Assembly (NCBI RefSeq): GCF_035046485.1
Contig: NC_085137.1
Coordinates: forward strand, 11,548,252 to 11,612,251
DNA length: 64,000 nt
Direction: 5' to 3'
Source: Aedes albopictus
Taxonomy: Eukaryota > Arthropoda > Insecta > Diptera > Culicidae
Both the position numbers and the translations under genes were made by a program. The notes below the pieces were generated by a model, which made no database searches, was not told the DNA's origin, and saw nothing but the letters and a program-made list of their open reading frames with translations. Shown here one piece after another: positions 46,271-57,032 of the stretch (position 1 is the first letter of the stretch; every line of letters starts with the position of its first letter).

Positions 46271-46848
46271 CCGTAAAATGCGGTGTTAAGGGACGGAAAA
46301 AAATTTCGTCGCCATTAATTCATGGGTTCTATTTCGCAAAACTTTCATTGTCTTGCTGCCTACTACGCATATAGATTACAAAATTAAACGATTTTTTGGA
46401 GAAATTTAAGATATTTAACAAAATGTGCTAATTTTTGGAAAATTTGAAAATGGGGTGTTAAGAAACTTAAGACGATGAATGTAAAAAATCTAATATTTCA
46501 AAGAAAGATAATAATTGATTAATTGTAAACAGTGACTGTAATATTTCATGAACATCGCCGAAAAAGATTACCATAGTTCTGAAGGTGCAGGGACAGTTTC
46601 ATTGCCATCTTGTATATGAGTTTTTTTAAAGCCTCGAAATCTGAAAAAAATACTGACAATTGTACCTGAGTGGCTTCAATTTGTAACAAACACATTATTC
46701 ACAGTAACTATTTAGAGTAATCAAATTGAACAGTTCAGACTGACCAACAGGTTGTAAAGTAAGAATGTGTATTACAGTTTTTTATATTGAAATGTTTTAT
46801 ATGCAAGCACCATTAGATGGCCCAGGGTGTAAACTTTGAATTCAATGC

Positions 46849-46973
46849 TGATATATCTACTTTGGAGCATCGCTGATAGGTCGTATTTAAGATTCTGAGA
46901 TATTTTAGCAGCCATGAGTCTTCTTCATAAATACTTGCTTTTGCGAGGGTTAGTGACAGTCTGGTTTACATAA
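46849..46973. repeat. Left copy of a 125-bp direct duplication flanking the LOA element
   Basis: Identical over 125 bp to 51431-51555 (from TGATATATCTACTTTGGAGC to GTCTGGTTTACATAA). The neighbours differ on both outer sides, so the two copies exactly bracket the retrotransposon. Confidence 0.95.
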
Positions 46974-47529
46974 GTCGTCGGCTGTTCGAGTCCGTATGAA
47001 GTTGATCATCAATATTAACTTCTTTTCTCGATCAGCCTAGATAGCTGTGTAGTGTCGGTAGCGATTGTCTCAATTGGCTAAGAATAACACTACGGACCGC
47101 CTGTTCCGGTGGTAAGAATCCACCAACAGGTGACCCCTAATTCATGGTGTGATGCGGCTTTATGCTTACCGTGCCTAGGAATGAATGGCTAGGGGGGTCT
47201 AATAAAAACCTAACCGCTAACGGAGCCTGTGGAGTACCAGGGCGCCCTCCACAGTATGTAGCCCTTACTGCGCTAACCGGAGCAATGGTGCAGTGGACCT
47301 TGTGTTTCTCCGAGACAATCAGCTGCCCTTCTTTAGTCTCACTTGAGGCTAAATAAGGGCGGGATTATGAAGATGTTGTTAATTAGTTTAAATTTTCACC
47401 TATATGGTTTCGCATTATGCGATTTACACAGTGTATTCTGTGTATCCTCGCCTTTGGCGTTTTCCAATCGATACCGATTTGGTTTTATTGTTGCTGTTCT
47501 TTGTTGTGCTGCTGTTGCGAAGAGTTTAA
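46974..47529 (+). promoter_or_regulatory. 5' UTR of the LOA element, no ORF1
   Basis: Includes the conserved block CACTACGGACCGCCTGTTCC (47091 on), seen also in the relic at 29604. LOA elements usually start with an ORF1 (Gag-like). Here the longest frame is 72 codons (47343-47561), hydrophobic, without a zinc knuckle, and it overlaps the start of ORF2. Either ORF1 was lost or this lineage does without it. Confidence 0.7.
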
Positions 47530-50500
47530 TCTTACCTAGTTTGGGTAGTGGCTACGGTTAGGATAGCTCAGATCAATCTTCAGCATAAAAGAACAGCAAC
47601 GATCAATCTTTGCAGACTTATGCAAAATGGTACAGCCCAAGTGGCCTTGGACAAGAACCGTAAGGGAAATTTCTATCTAGAAAACCTTGTGAACCCGGTG
47701 TTTGCCACTTTCAGTAAACATGAAATGGCAAACTCGCGTGTCATGCCTCGAGCCTGTGTGCTTGTCAACAACGCAATAGTTGCTACACTCATCTCTGAAC
47801 TAACCACCAGAGATGTATGTGCTATCACAATTGATGTATCTGTTGGAAACCTCAACAGGAAATACGTCTATTGTTCTGTGTATTTACCACATGATGAACC
47901 ATCCCCTACGGATGCTTTCAAACAAGTCATCGCATACTGCACTTCAAAAGGCCTTCCGCTAATTGTTGGCAGTGATGCTAATGCTCACCATATCATCTGG
48001 GGCAGCTCAGACATTAACTTGAGAGGCTCCAGTTTGATGGAGTACTTAAGTAGTACAGATCTTGCATTACTTAACATAGGCAACCGCCCAACCTTCATGG
48101 TATCTGCTAGAGAGGAAGTGTTAGATATAACGCTTTGCTCTAGCAGAATTAGTCACGAGCTGACCAATTGGCATGTGTCAGATGAAGAATCTTTATCTGA
48201 CCATCGCTATATCTTTTTTGAACATTTAAATGTTACTTCGCAAACATTGCGTTTCAGGAATCCTCGGTCAACAAACTGGGATCTTTATACTGATTTGGTT
48301 GCAGCCAAATTTCATGGATATTCACCATCCATTGACACTCCAAGTGATTTAGATGATGCCGTTGATACTACAACGACCTTCATCATGGAAGCTTTTGAAG
48401 AAGCATGCCCTCTACGGTCTGTGAAGATCACAAGAGGAACCCCTTGGTGGAACTCTGATCTGGCGAAACTCAGGAAACAATGTAGAAAGAGTTGGAACAG
48501 ACGACGTTCGGCTGGTTCGGAGGCTTTCAGGTCGGCTCGCAAGGCCTACAGGAAAGCTCTCCGGTCTGCTGAACGATCCGGCTGGAAAAACCTTTGTACA
48601 AATGTTTCCAGCTTGAGTGAAGTCAGTCGGTTAAACAAAATCCTTGCGAAATCTAAGGATTTCCGGGTGAACGAACTTCGTTTGCCAAATGGCGATCTGA
48701 CTTCCTCTGATGAGGAAGTTCTGGAATGCTTATTCAGCACACACTTCCCTGGATGTGTGGATATTACATCTTCGGATGATCCTGATGTCTTTTCTTGTAG
48801 TTATGATTCTTTAGCTTCGGCTCGGAGTATTGTAACTATAGAATCGATTGAGTGGGCTATTAATAGCTTTGCTCCTTTCAAATCTCCTGGGGCAGATGGG
48901 ATTTATCCTATTTTGCTTCAGAAGGGATTTGATTATTTCAAACATGTTTTGAAAAAACTACTTGTTTGCAGTTTTGCTACAGGGTATATTCCCAAATCCT
49001 GGAGGGATATTACTGTAAAGTTTATTCCGAAAGTGGGTCGTGCGTCGTATGAAGAAGCAAAGAGTTTCAGACCTATCAGTTTGACCTCTTTTCTTCTGAA
49101 ATGCTTAGAACGCATTGTGGATCATCATATCCGTGATGTTCATCTGGCCAACGTGCCTCTTCATGTGAACGCCTACCAATCTGGTAAGTCCACTGTGACT
49201 CTTTTACACAAGGTTGTTTACGATATCGAGAAAGCATTCGCTCAAAAGCAATCTTGTTTGGGTGTTTTCTTAGATATCGAGGGTGCCTTTGACAACGTGC
49301 CTTTCGATGCCATATTGGAAGCCGCACTGAGTCATGGTATATCTCCAATGATTTCCAATTGGATTCACCAAATGCTCAAAAACCGATATCTCTTCTCGAC
49401 ATTGCGTCTAGCAGGGATTAGGAAATTGAGTGTTTGTGGATGCCCCCAAGGGGGAGTCTTATCACCGCTTTTGTGGAATCTCGTAGCAGATACGCTATTG
49501 AGGCAACTCAATAATAGCGGTTTTCCTACTTATGGTTTTGCCGACGACTACCTAACATTGTTAGTTGGTATGTGCATCAGCACCCTTTTCGACCTGATGC
49601 AAAACGCCCTTCAGGTAGTTGAGGGTTGGTGTCGCCAATATGGCCTTTCGGTTAATCCGAGTAAAACATCTATTGTTCTTTTCACGGAAAGGCGAAACCG
49701 TAATGGCGTTCGACCTTTGCGTCTCTTTGATTCTGAAATCGATGCGACTGAACAGGTAAAGTACGTTGGAGTCATTCTTGATTCCAAGCTTTCCTGGACA
49801 CCTCACATTGAGTTCAGAATCAAGAAAGCTTGTATGGCCTTCGGGCAATGCCGGCGTACTTTTGGTACAACTTGGGGTCTAAAACCCAAGTATATCAAAT
49901 GGATTTACACAACTGTGGTTCGGCCAATATTGGCTTATGGATGTCTTGTGTGGTGGCAAAAGGGTGAAGTGAGAACGGTCCAATCAAAATTAGGCCATCT
50001 CCAAAGGATGTGCTTAATGGCGATGTCTGGAGCGTTCTCTTCAACTCCTACGGCAGCGCTAGAAGTTCTCTTTGACGTTGCCCCACTACACATTCATCTC
50101 AAACAAGAAGCCCTTTCTTGCACTTACCGGTTACGGGTACTCGGTCTACTAGAGGAAACTCCTGTGAGCCGCAGTTCAACACACACCTCGTTGTTTCCAC
50201 TTCTGGTGAATTGGGACAAAATTGTCCTTGCTCCAAGTGATCTTACAATTGCTTGTAATTTTCCATATAGGACATTTTCCACGAAATTCCCTTCCCGGGA
50301 AGAGTGGACATCTGGTTATCTGGAAAGAAGTATTTCAGACGGCATCGTATGTTACACTGATGGCTCCCTTCTCGAAGGTCGAGCAGGTGCTGGTGTTTAT
50401 TCTCGTGAGCTAAGGCTGTATCAGTCTTATTCACTTGGTAGACACTGTACCGTTTTTCAGGCCGAAATCTTTGCTCTTATGTGCGGAGTGCAATCAGCAC

Positions 50501-51177
50501 TTCAGCAGCACGTAATGGGCAAAGTAATATACTTCTGTTCAGATAGCCAGGCTGCTATTAAAGCACTTGCTTCGGCCAACTCCAGGTCGAAGATAGTTAT
50601 CGCTTGTCGAACTCAAATCGAGGAGCTGAATTCAGCAAACGCTGTTCACCTTCTATGGGTACCTGGTCATTCTTCCATCGCTGGAAATGAATTGGCTGAT
50701 GAGTTAGCTCGCTCTGGAGCATCACATGACTTCATTGGCCCTGAGCCAGCTATTCCGATATCGAAGTGTTGGATTAAGCTTCAGATTCACACCTGGGCTG
50801 TCACTCAACACAGACAATATTGGAATAGTTTGGAGTCATGTCGTCAAACCAAATTGTATAGTGCTGAGCCATCTCTACGGGTGGCGAAGTATCTAACTAA
50901 TCTGTCTAAGCAGAATTGCAGCATGCTGGTCAAAGCATTGACTGGCCACTGCCGACTCAGCTATCACATGGCGAATATTCAGCAAGCTGATTCATTTGCC
51001 TGTGATAGCTGTGAATCCGATTATGGAACTTCGTATCATTTGATATGTAACTGTCCAGTTTTCGCGCAACTGCGTTTCCGAGTATTCGGTAAACACTTAT
51101 TAAGTGAAACTGGCTTCAGAAACCTGAATCTTCAGGATATTCTGTTGTTCTTAACCCGCTGTGGTAAAGAGCTATAG
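47530..51177 (+). CDS. ORF2 polyprotein: endonuclease, reverse transcriptase, RNase H
   Basis: Numbering is from the GTG at 47548. The frame is open from 47530 with no ATG before codon 27, so the true start is unclear. An AP endonuclease begins QINLQHKRTAT and has SDANAHH (D143, N145) and SDHR (D218, H219). At the position where this family usually has QEP, the protein has VALDKN (32-37), so the catalytic Glu may be lost. The reverse transcriptase has FIPKVGR and SFRPISLTS (from 492), FLDIEGAFDNV (D about 576), CGCPQGGVLSPLLWN and YGFADD (D666, D667). The RNase H has YTDGS (D938), QAEIFAL (E973), SDSQAA (D999) and GNELADE (D1051), so all four acids are present. A C-terminal C-x2-C…H-x4-C cluster starts at 1152. 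It nicks target DNA and copies element RNA in the nucleus. 1,209 codons without a stop imply recent activity or trans-mobilisation. Confidence 0.92.
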   Translation, partial: SYLVWVVATVRIAQINLQHKRTATINLCRLMQNGTAQVALDKNRKGNFYLENLVNPVFATFSKHEMANSRVMPRACVLVNNAIVATLISELTTRDVCAITIDVSVGNLNRKYVYCSVYLPHDEPSPTDAFKQVIAYCTSKGLPLIVGSDANAHHIIWGSSDINLRGSSLMEYLSSTDLALLNIGNRPTFMVSAREEVLDITLCSSRISHELTNWHVSDEESLSDHRYIFFEHLNVTSQTLRFRNPRSTNWDLYTDLVAAKFHGYSPSIDTPSDLDDAVDTTTTFIMEAFEEACPLRSVKITRGTPWWNSDLAKLRKQCRKSWNRRRSAGSEAFRSARKAYRKALRSAERSGWKNLCTNVSSLSEVSRLNKILAKSKDFRVNELRLPNGDLTSSDEEVLECLFSTHFPGCVDITSSDDPDVFSCSYDSLASARSIVTIESIEWAINSFAPFKSPGADGIYPILLQKGFDYFKHVLKKLLVCSFATGYIPKSWRDITVKFIPKVGRASYEEAKSFRPISLTSFLLKCLERIVDHHIRDVHLANVPLHVNAYQSGKSTVTLLHKVVYDIEKAFAQKQSCLGVFLDIEGAFDNVPFDAILEAALSHGISPMISNWIHQMLKNRYLFSTLRLAGIRKLSVCGCPQGGVLSPLLWNLVADTLLRQLNNSGFPTYGFADDYLTLLVGMCISTLFDLMQNALQVVEGWCRQYGLSVNPSKTSIVLFTERRNRNGVRPLRLFDSEIDATEQVKYVGVILDSKLSWTPHIEFRIKKACMAFGQCRRTFGTTWGLKPKYIKWIYTTVVRPILAYGCLVWWQKGEVRTVQSKLGHLQRMCLMAMSGAFSSTPTAALEVLFDVAPLHIHLKQEALSCTYRLRVLGLLEETPVSRSSTHTSLFPLLVNWDKIVLAPSDLTIACNFPYRTFSTKFPSREEWTSGYLERSISDGIVCYTDGSLLEGRAGAGVYSRELRLYQSYSLGRHCTVFQAEIFALMCGVQSALQQHVMGKVIYFCSDSQAAIKALASANSRSKIVIACRTQIEELNSANAVHLLWVPGHSSIAGNELADELARSGASHDFIGPEPAIPISKCWIKLQIHTWAVTQHRQYWNSLESCRQTKLYSAEPSLRVAKYLTNLSKQNCSMLVKALTGHCRLSYHMANIQQADSFACDSCESDYGTSYHLICNCPVFAQLRFRVFGKHLLSETGFRNLNLQDILLFLTRCGKEL

Positions 51178-51430
51178 GCTCTCTTTCGCTTTATGCGTTA
51201 TTACAGTGCCCTTTTCAGGGCGCTGTTTGAACCCATTGTGGTACGCTTGTGCGTTAGTACCCTCTTCCAGGGTATTTTTCCTATTTCCCTACCTGTCCCT
51301 ATCGCCATCCAAATCCTTTTCCCTTCCTTTTCCCTCAGGTAGATGATGAAATAGGCTGTTATTTTGGCGATGGCACAAATGTCCCAAATGGAGGATAACG
51401 TGCCTCTGGAGCCGGCCTTCTGATACCTGA
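51178..51430 (+). other. 3' UTR of the LOA element
   Basis: Follows the TAG of ORF2. Contains CAGTGCCCTTTTCAGGGCGC, TACCCTCTTCCAGGGTA and CCTTCCTTTTCCCTCAGG stretches, the first two able to form small hairpins (CCCT…AGGG). It ends with CTGATACCTGA directly before the right duplication and has no poly(A). Confidence 0.65.
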
Positions 51431-51555
51431 TGATATATCTACTTTGGAGCATCGCTGATAGGTCGTATTTAAGATTCTGAGATATTTTAGCAGCCATGAG
51501 TCTTCTTCATAAATACTTGCTTTTGCGAGGGTTAGTGACAGTCTGGTTTACATAA
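51431..51555. repeat. Right copy of the 125-bp duplication flanking the LOA element
   Basis: Identical to 46849-46973. After it the sequence (TATATGAAACAAG…) differs from that after the left copy. Confidence 0.95.
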
Positions 51556-51941
51556 TATATGAAACAAGTAAGCATATTCCACATTTTCAAAAAGCTGTCA
51601 CATTTTAGCACCAATCATTGATAATATTTAAATAAGAAAACAGCTGGTAAATCTATTTTGAAGAATACGCCTTCGTTAAAACATAACAAAACACTCAAAG
51701 AACATAAACTTCTGTAAAGAGGGTACTACTGCGGCATTGAGTATAAACATTTGACCAATTTTGTAATTATATGTAACACTTGTTTCTAATGATCTATATT
51801 GTATTAGTTGAATATATCATCCATAACAACTGTTGGGATGCTTAAGACCCAAAATGAATTCCGTAATACGTCATTCAGAGTAGTTATTGTTATACAATGC
51901 ATCAATCGCCTCAAAACTTCATGATACAAATAAAAAAGTTG

Positions 51942-53873
51942 TACCGTCGTTGGGGGTGAGAATGGGTCAAAAAATGATACTCAAAGATTGTTTGTTAAAT
52001 AACAAATGCAGTTGAAGTCGCAATAACTTTTTATTTGGTATGTATACTCTCCTATGTAGTAACGATAGTTTAGCAAGAAAGTATCACATTATATGAATTG
52101 CTTACTAAACTACAAATGATTGAAAATTGACCCAATCTCACCCCTTAGAGGGGGTGAGAATGGGTCAAAGTATTCGAAATCGCCTATCTGAGAATATAAT
52201 TTAATTTTATTGATCATATCTAGTAAACCTGCTTAAAATACAATGTAATCATGACGAATAAAAACTTTGGTAATTTTTAAAGATGATTAATCCACCTAAA
52301 AGGGCTAATACAACCGAGAAAATGGTTGAAATTTGATAAAATAACTTTTGTATGTTGTATCACTATTTTTAGATACCACAATCATCCTCATTTATAGTTT
52401 CAACTTCCATGAGAGGAGGGAGGTTTACAATGAGGGAGGGGCGCTTTAAAAGATTGATTGAAAAAAAAACATGATATTTTTAGTATACTGCATAAGAAAT
52501 GTTTATCCAAACCCTCCTTTATAAACTCTTATGTACATGATCATTTGCCCTTGTATTGACAAAGTAAATCACTCCATCTCAAGATAGAGGGTCGTTCAAA
52601 TGTTATGTTACACAGCGTTTCACATTATTAGACCCTCTCCCACAATAACGTTTAAACGGATTTTTAAATAAATTTTTGTATGCTTCCTAGTACAACGGTA
52701 GGCTTATTTTTCATTCTTTAGTATTTTTATGTATTTTATGAATGATCCTTATATGCCACTCTTAAGGCTTTTTACGGCATCATCAGCATCGGCAGCCATG
52801 TTGGATATGTGGCTCGAAATTTCAAAGTGATAATTCTCGGCCACTAAAGCGAATAGTCGTATGAAAAAGTATCATCCTATTTGCTCACTCGCAGTGATTG
52901 CGATGATACTTTTTCTGCTGCTTGGCTGCAAGATTGACTGTTTTTTATTACTTCAAAAACGCGAGGCAAACAATCATTGAAAAGCAAAAAGTCAATGATT
53001 CGTATGAGAGCTTGGTGATGCATCATGACACCTTAATTCATAAAGTTCAAGTTAAATACTCAATAAGCAATCACGTATGCCGCATCTCGACGTTTGTTTG
53101 CTTTCCGACATTGAACACAGAAATAAAAACAAAAAAAAAAACATTCCGACACTGTGCTATGTTACCGGTTGTATAGCCCCAGCATTTCCTGGGTCCCACT
53201 ACCGTCTGGTAGTTTCACGATATTTCCTTAAGATTTCAGAAATAAGTGAAGAAGAAGAACGCTATTAAGTCTATTTTGTGAGCTTACGATATTGCAGTAC
53301 ACTAAAGATTAGCTAATGATTAGAGTAACTGTCCAAACGCATGGGTTTATTGTTATAAATGATTTTAGGCACTAAACGTAGGAACACACTCGTTTGACAC
53401 TTCTTCGATATATTTTTGAAAAAAAAGTGTTATGTGCACTCAATAACTTGCTTGACCCAATCTCACCCCCATTCTTAATATTTTGACATGGGGTCGAAAA
53501 TATTGAATTTTTAAATATAAAAGAGCAATGACAGCCCACTTTTTTCGTTGCATCAACCAGGTAATACCTACAGCTAACCACTTATAAGAAAATTTATGGT
53601 TAGGTACTTGTGTGAAACAGTACGAAGGAGAAATTTTTTCAGAGTGATTTACTAGTAGTTTCATCATATAAGTTTAGCCACAAATTTAACAAAAAAACGA
53701 TTATTGATAAACATCTTATTCTGCATCATGACGTGTAAAAACATCTCCTCTTTGAAATAATATAAAGTTTTCAATATAAATTAGCGATAGTTGATGAGCT
53801 ATTTCAAATTTTATATTTCTCCGTTTTGACCCAATCTCACCCCCCAGACCCATTGTCATCCCCATCGACGGTA
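51942..53873. mobile_element. TIR element TACCGTCG…CGACGGTA with iterated GGGGTGAGAATGGGTC
   Basis: The ends TACCGTCGTTGGGGGTGAGA and its partner GTCATCCCCATCGACGGTA are inverted repeats; TA at each end fits a Tc1/mariner-like target. GGGGTGAGAATGGGTC or its reverse occurs at 51953, 52129/52151 (as a 38-bp palindrome), 53454 and 53828. Nothing longer than 84 codons is inside, so it is non-autonomous. Confidence 0.65.
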
Positions 53874-54264
53874 TGAGAAAAGTCATCCCCTAACACCCCT
53901 CCAGTTCGAAAACCACCTTAGTAACATCAAATATTTTACCCTAGTTTCATTTGAAATGAGTTGTAAAACACCTTACAATTACTCACATATTTTTCCTAAT
54001 AATATTTCTGACCGTACAAATGAATGTTTCAATGGTAGCGAAATTGAGAAAAAGCAATGCCGTTTTATTTTTGATGTCTAGTGTCCAGTTAAAAACGTAT
54101 TTTCTCGAGTGGTAATCCTTATAGTATGCCTTTATTTCCAACACACATTTGAAGCGAATTTGGAATAAGTAAATCAATTTTTATACGGATTGGCAATTTT
54201 TTAAAGTAGTATGTGAAGATGAATCCCTTAACACCCAATGAGTTCTTAACATCCCATTTTACGG

Positions 54265-54874
54265 TTATTAATCCGTATGATAATTATAACGAATACAAAC
54301 AAAAATCTAATAAAACACCAAATCAACCAAAAAATCAACATCGCTTCAAAATTCAAGATGGTTATTATAGTTAATATAAATTCCATCTTATTTGCTTGAA
54401 TATATGTAAATATGTTTTGATAGAAAGTAGCAAAATATTCGAAAATAAATTGAAGAAGTTATGAGATGCATGTTAAAAATAGACCAATTTACTGAAAATT
54501 CATATGAGAAATTGGATTGCTATAACTTCTTTTCCTATGAACTGTTTCTAGATAAGTCAAACGCTTTTAAAAGTTCATTATATAAGTCATGAATGCTCAA
54601 GATTTCATTGCATTCCGATCATGAAATCCGGAGGTTCAACAGTTTAAAGTTGGCTATCGGATAATTATGCCTTTTACTAGAATCTTTCTAACTTCATGGA
54701 GAATAGCCCGATCTTTCCCAAATTTAGACCATAATAGATAACTAGTCAACCAAATTACAGTTATAAATTGTTTTAAGCTATATTCGAAAAGATTATAGCT
54801 TGTTGACTATTTTCCAATAAGTGAAAATTTTGCATGTCCCAATCATTTCGTCTATCCTCTGTATACATTAAAAT
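54265..54874. other. A/T-rich DNA, nothing recognised
   Basis: No open frame above 60 codons, no repeat family and no tRNA-like box. Confidence 0.5.
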
Positions 54875-55626
54875 TAGGGTGGTCCTTATTTTCAAAGAAA
54901 TTGGAAACCAAATATTTTATTTGCAAGAATAACTAAAAACGTTCTTCGGCAAAGTTGTAGATCTATAAATATTAAATAAGTTCGCTGAAAACAGTTTCAT
55001 GTAGCCTGACCGATCTAGAGATATTTATCTGAATTATCTTAGAGTGGTCAAAGAAAAACCGGTTTTCTGGCAGTAACTTTTTCAGTTTCAGTTTCTCATC
55101 AAAGTCGCCCAATAATGACTTATCCAGCATTTGAAAATGCGACGTTTCGTACGCGAAAACGATCGTTATATTTTTTGGTTCAATAGTTGAAAGCGTTTTT
55201 CATCAAAAATCATAGTTTATTCAAAAGGTAAAAGATAAAAATATACTTTTCCAGCCGCAAAAGAAGAAATATCGTCATAACACATATTATATAAGAAAGC
55301 CCAAGTAATATTTTGATGATCAATTAGTCTTGTAGAGGTTTTGAGAACCGTCATAATACCTTATACCTTTTCAATTGATCTTATAACGGTTCTAAAAAGC
55401 TCTTCTAGTCTATTTGAATAAATAATGTTACTTGGGAGGTGTTATTTCTGTAACTAAAAAAAAAATTGTTGGTAAGTGTCCATTTTTTCTATAAAATCTT
55501 CAATATCTTTTGAACCAAATGACGTAGCAATATTCTCCGCGCACGAAAATGTGCGTTTTTGAAAGCTCCAATGATAATATCTTGACGATTTTGATAAGAA
55601 AATTGGAAACATTTAGCGCCACCCTA
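54875..55626. mobile_element. TAGGGTGG-ended element, split by a CCCAAGTAAC MITE
   Basis: The left TAGGGTGGTCC and right GCGCCACCCTA are short inverted ends with TA at the edge. Without the 137-bp MITE at 55300 the element is about 615 bp and non-coding. TAGGGTGG-ended elements of this look are common in mosquito DNA, but the family was not verified. Confidence 0.5.
55300..55436. mobile_element. CCCAAGTAAC-family MITE, 137 bp
   Basis: Starts CCCAAGTAATATTTTGATGA and ends AATAATGTTACTTGGG, inverted over about 12 bp. It shares internal blocks with 32049-32187 and 32870-32992. No ORF. Confidence 0.82.
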
Positions 55627-55807
55627 TTTAAAACTATGGGAAAATGCTCCAAATTAGGTCAAAACCGTTTTTATCGCTATTGTTTCTGCAATATGGACCA
55701 ATATTTGTCTTGTTGAAACTTCTATATCGTTGGTGTATTCGACTGTTGTAACCTTTTCGTGGTGGCTTCAGCTTTGACAAAAATAAAACACTGGTTATAA
55801 GACGCAA

Positions 55808-56153
55808 TCAGTGAAGTACCAGATTTATAGTCAAAAGCTGGATTTTTGTTTGGTGAGATGATCAATTCTCTATTTATGCAATGAAATGGTGCAAACAGCG
55901 TTAGTTACATGATTTCTTGACTAATTTGATGCTGTTTGAGCAAAAGTTTGGGTAACTGTGTTGCTGAAGTGGCAAGAAATAGATAATACAACAACACAGT
56001 TACCCAAACTTTTGCTCAAACAGCATCAAATTAGTCAAGAAATCATGTAACTAACGCTGTTTGCACCATTTCATTGCAGAAATAGAGGAATTGATCATCT
56101 CACCATACAAAAATCCAGATCACTACTTCCAATCTAGTACTAGCACTGATTTT
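55808..56153. mobile_element. Fold-back element, about 346 bp
   Basis: Arms of about 150 bp pair almost perfectly in the inner part (GGGTAACTGTGTTG at 55950-55963 with CAACACAGTTACCC at 55991-56004) and less well outward (CAATCAGTGAAGTACCAGATT with AATCTAGTACTAGCACTGATT). A loop of about 27 bp separates them. The 65-codon frame at 56061-56258 starts in the right arm and has no known domain. Confidence 0.82.
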
Positions 56154-57032
56154 TCTATTGATTTTGTGCGACGTTTCGGTCCGTTGTTTTGGTTCGAATG
56201 TCTGTCTGTTTTGATTTTCACCTACGCAATTTTTCGTGATTGTTCTCGGAGTAGGTAGTCCAGAGTGCTAATGTGTGGAACGAGTTTCTTCCGACAAGGG
56301 ATCATTTTTGACTGCTATTGTGCGGAAGTAAGGACACTGGGACAAACAGCGTGGGTGAAAATTAAAACTACACACTTATTTCTTAATTCGACAGAAATTC
56401 GAAACAAAAAGGCAGTTTTAATTTCTGCGAAACCACACTGGAGAAGAACTTTGTTACCATTGGTGAAAATGGAAAGTTTTTCAAATTCAAAAATACTTAA
56501 CCTCAAAAAATAAATAATTTCCAGAGTCCCTGAAGAAGGGCAGAAATGGACCGAAACAGTATTTTTTTGTAAAGACTGACAAGCCACCATGAAATAGAAA
56601 CATCAACAGACGTTTTTCATGGCACATTTCTTTTTTAAACCGTTTCGTTGGGCCTGCAGAAATTAGAAGGCATGGTTTGAAATTTATTTAATTTATTTAT
56701 AATACTACAAAACTATGACATATTCATGATACTATTCTGTTTTTTATGGCTTCATGGCTTCACATTGACTACGCTTAGGAGAAAAAAACCAAAGCATTTC
56801 CAAAGATATTTTGAAAGTATGAATAACACTGCGAAACAAAGATTAACTATTGGTCTGTTTCAAGAGTAAACTTATGTGTCTCCGAAGGATTTTGGGCTGC
56901 TGAATCTAAATCCGGGCTCAGTTTTGCTCCAGCACGTCACAATTTTGAGTTATACCTCAATTTATAGGGTAAAATATTCAATTTTGCGCTTTTTCGACTG
57001 TAAGCCATTAAGCATGAGAATTTATTTTTTTT
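56154..57032. other. Unrecognised DNA
   Basis: Two overlapping frames on opposite strands (82 and 91 codons, 56265-56590) lack domains. Nothing else is recognised. Confidence 0.45.

Larger units (their letters stand above)
46974..51430 (+). mobile_element. LOA-clade non-LTR retrotransposon (Lian-like), 4.46 kb
   Basis: The 556-bp 5' region has no ORF1-sized frame, and its first part matches the relic at 29595-29830. A single 1.2-kb-codon ORF2 follows, carrying endonuclease, reverse transcriptase and RNase H. A 250-bp 3' UTR ends without a poly(A) tail (…CCTTCTGATACCTGA). An AP-type endonuclease plus RT plus RNase H order is typical of the I/LOA group. The element sits between perfect 125-bp repeats, which suggests a young insertion. 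The subfamily name Lian is a memory-based guess. Confidence 0.88.
46271..54264. mobile_element. Possible outer TIR element (CCGTAAAATG…GTGTTAAG) split by two later insertions
   Basis: The left end CCGTAAAATGCGGTGTTAAG (46271) and the right end CTTAACATCCCATTTTACGG (to 54264) are imperfect inverted repeats. Further copies of the motif lie inside: GGGGTGTTAAG at 46452, CCTTAACACCC near 54224 and CCCTAACACCCC near 53886. Removing the LOA element and the 51942-53873 element would leave about 1.5 kb without an ORF. No target duplication was identified, so the unit is a proposal. Confidence 0.4.

Noticed and set aside
47343..47561. 72-codon frame as ORF1 of the LOA element
   Set aside because: Too short, hydrophobic, without zinc knuckles or coiled coil. 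At most a leader frame or ORF1 remnant.
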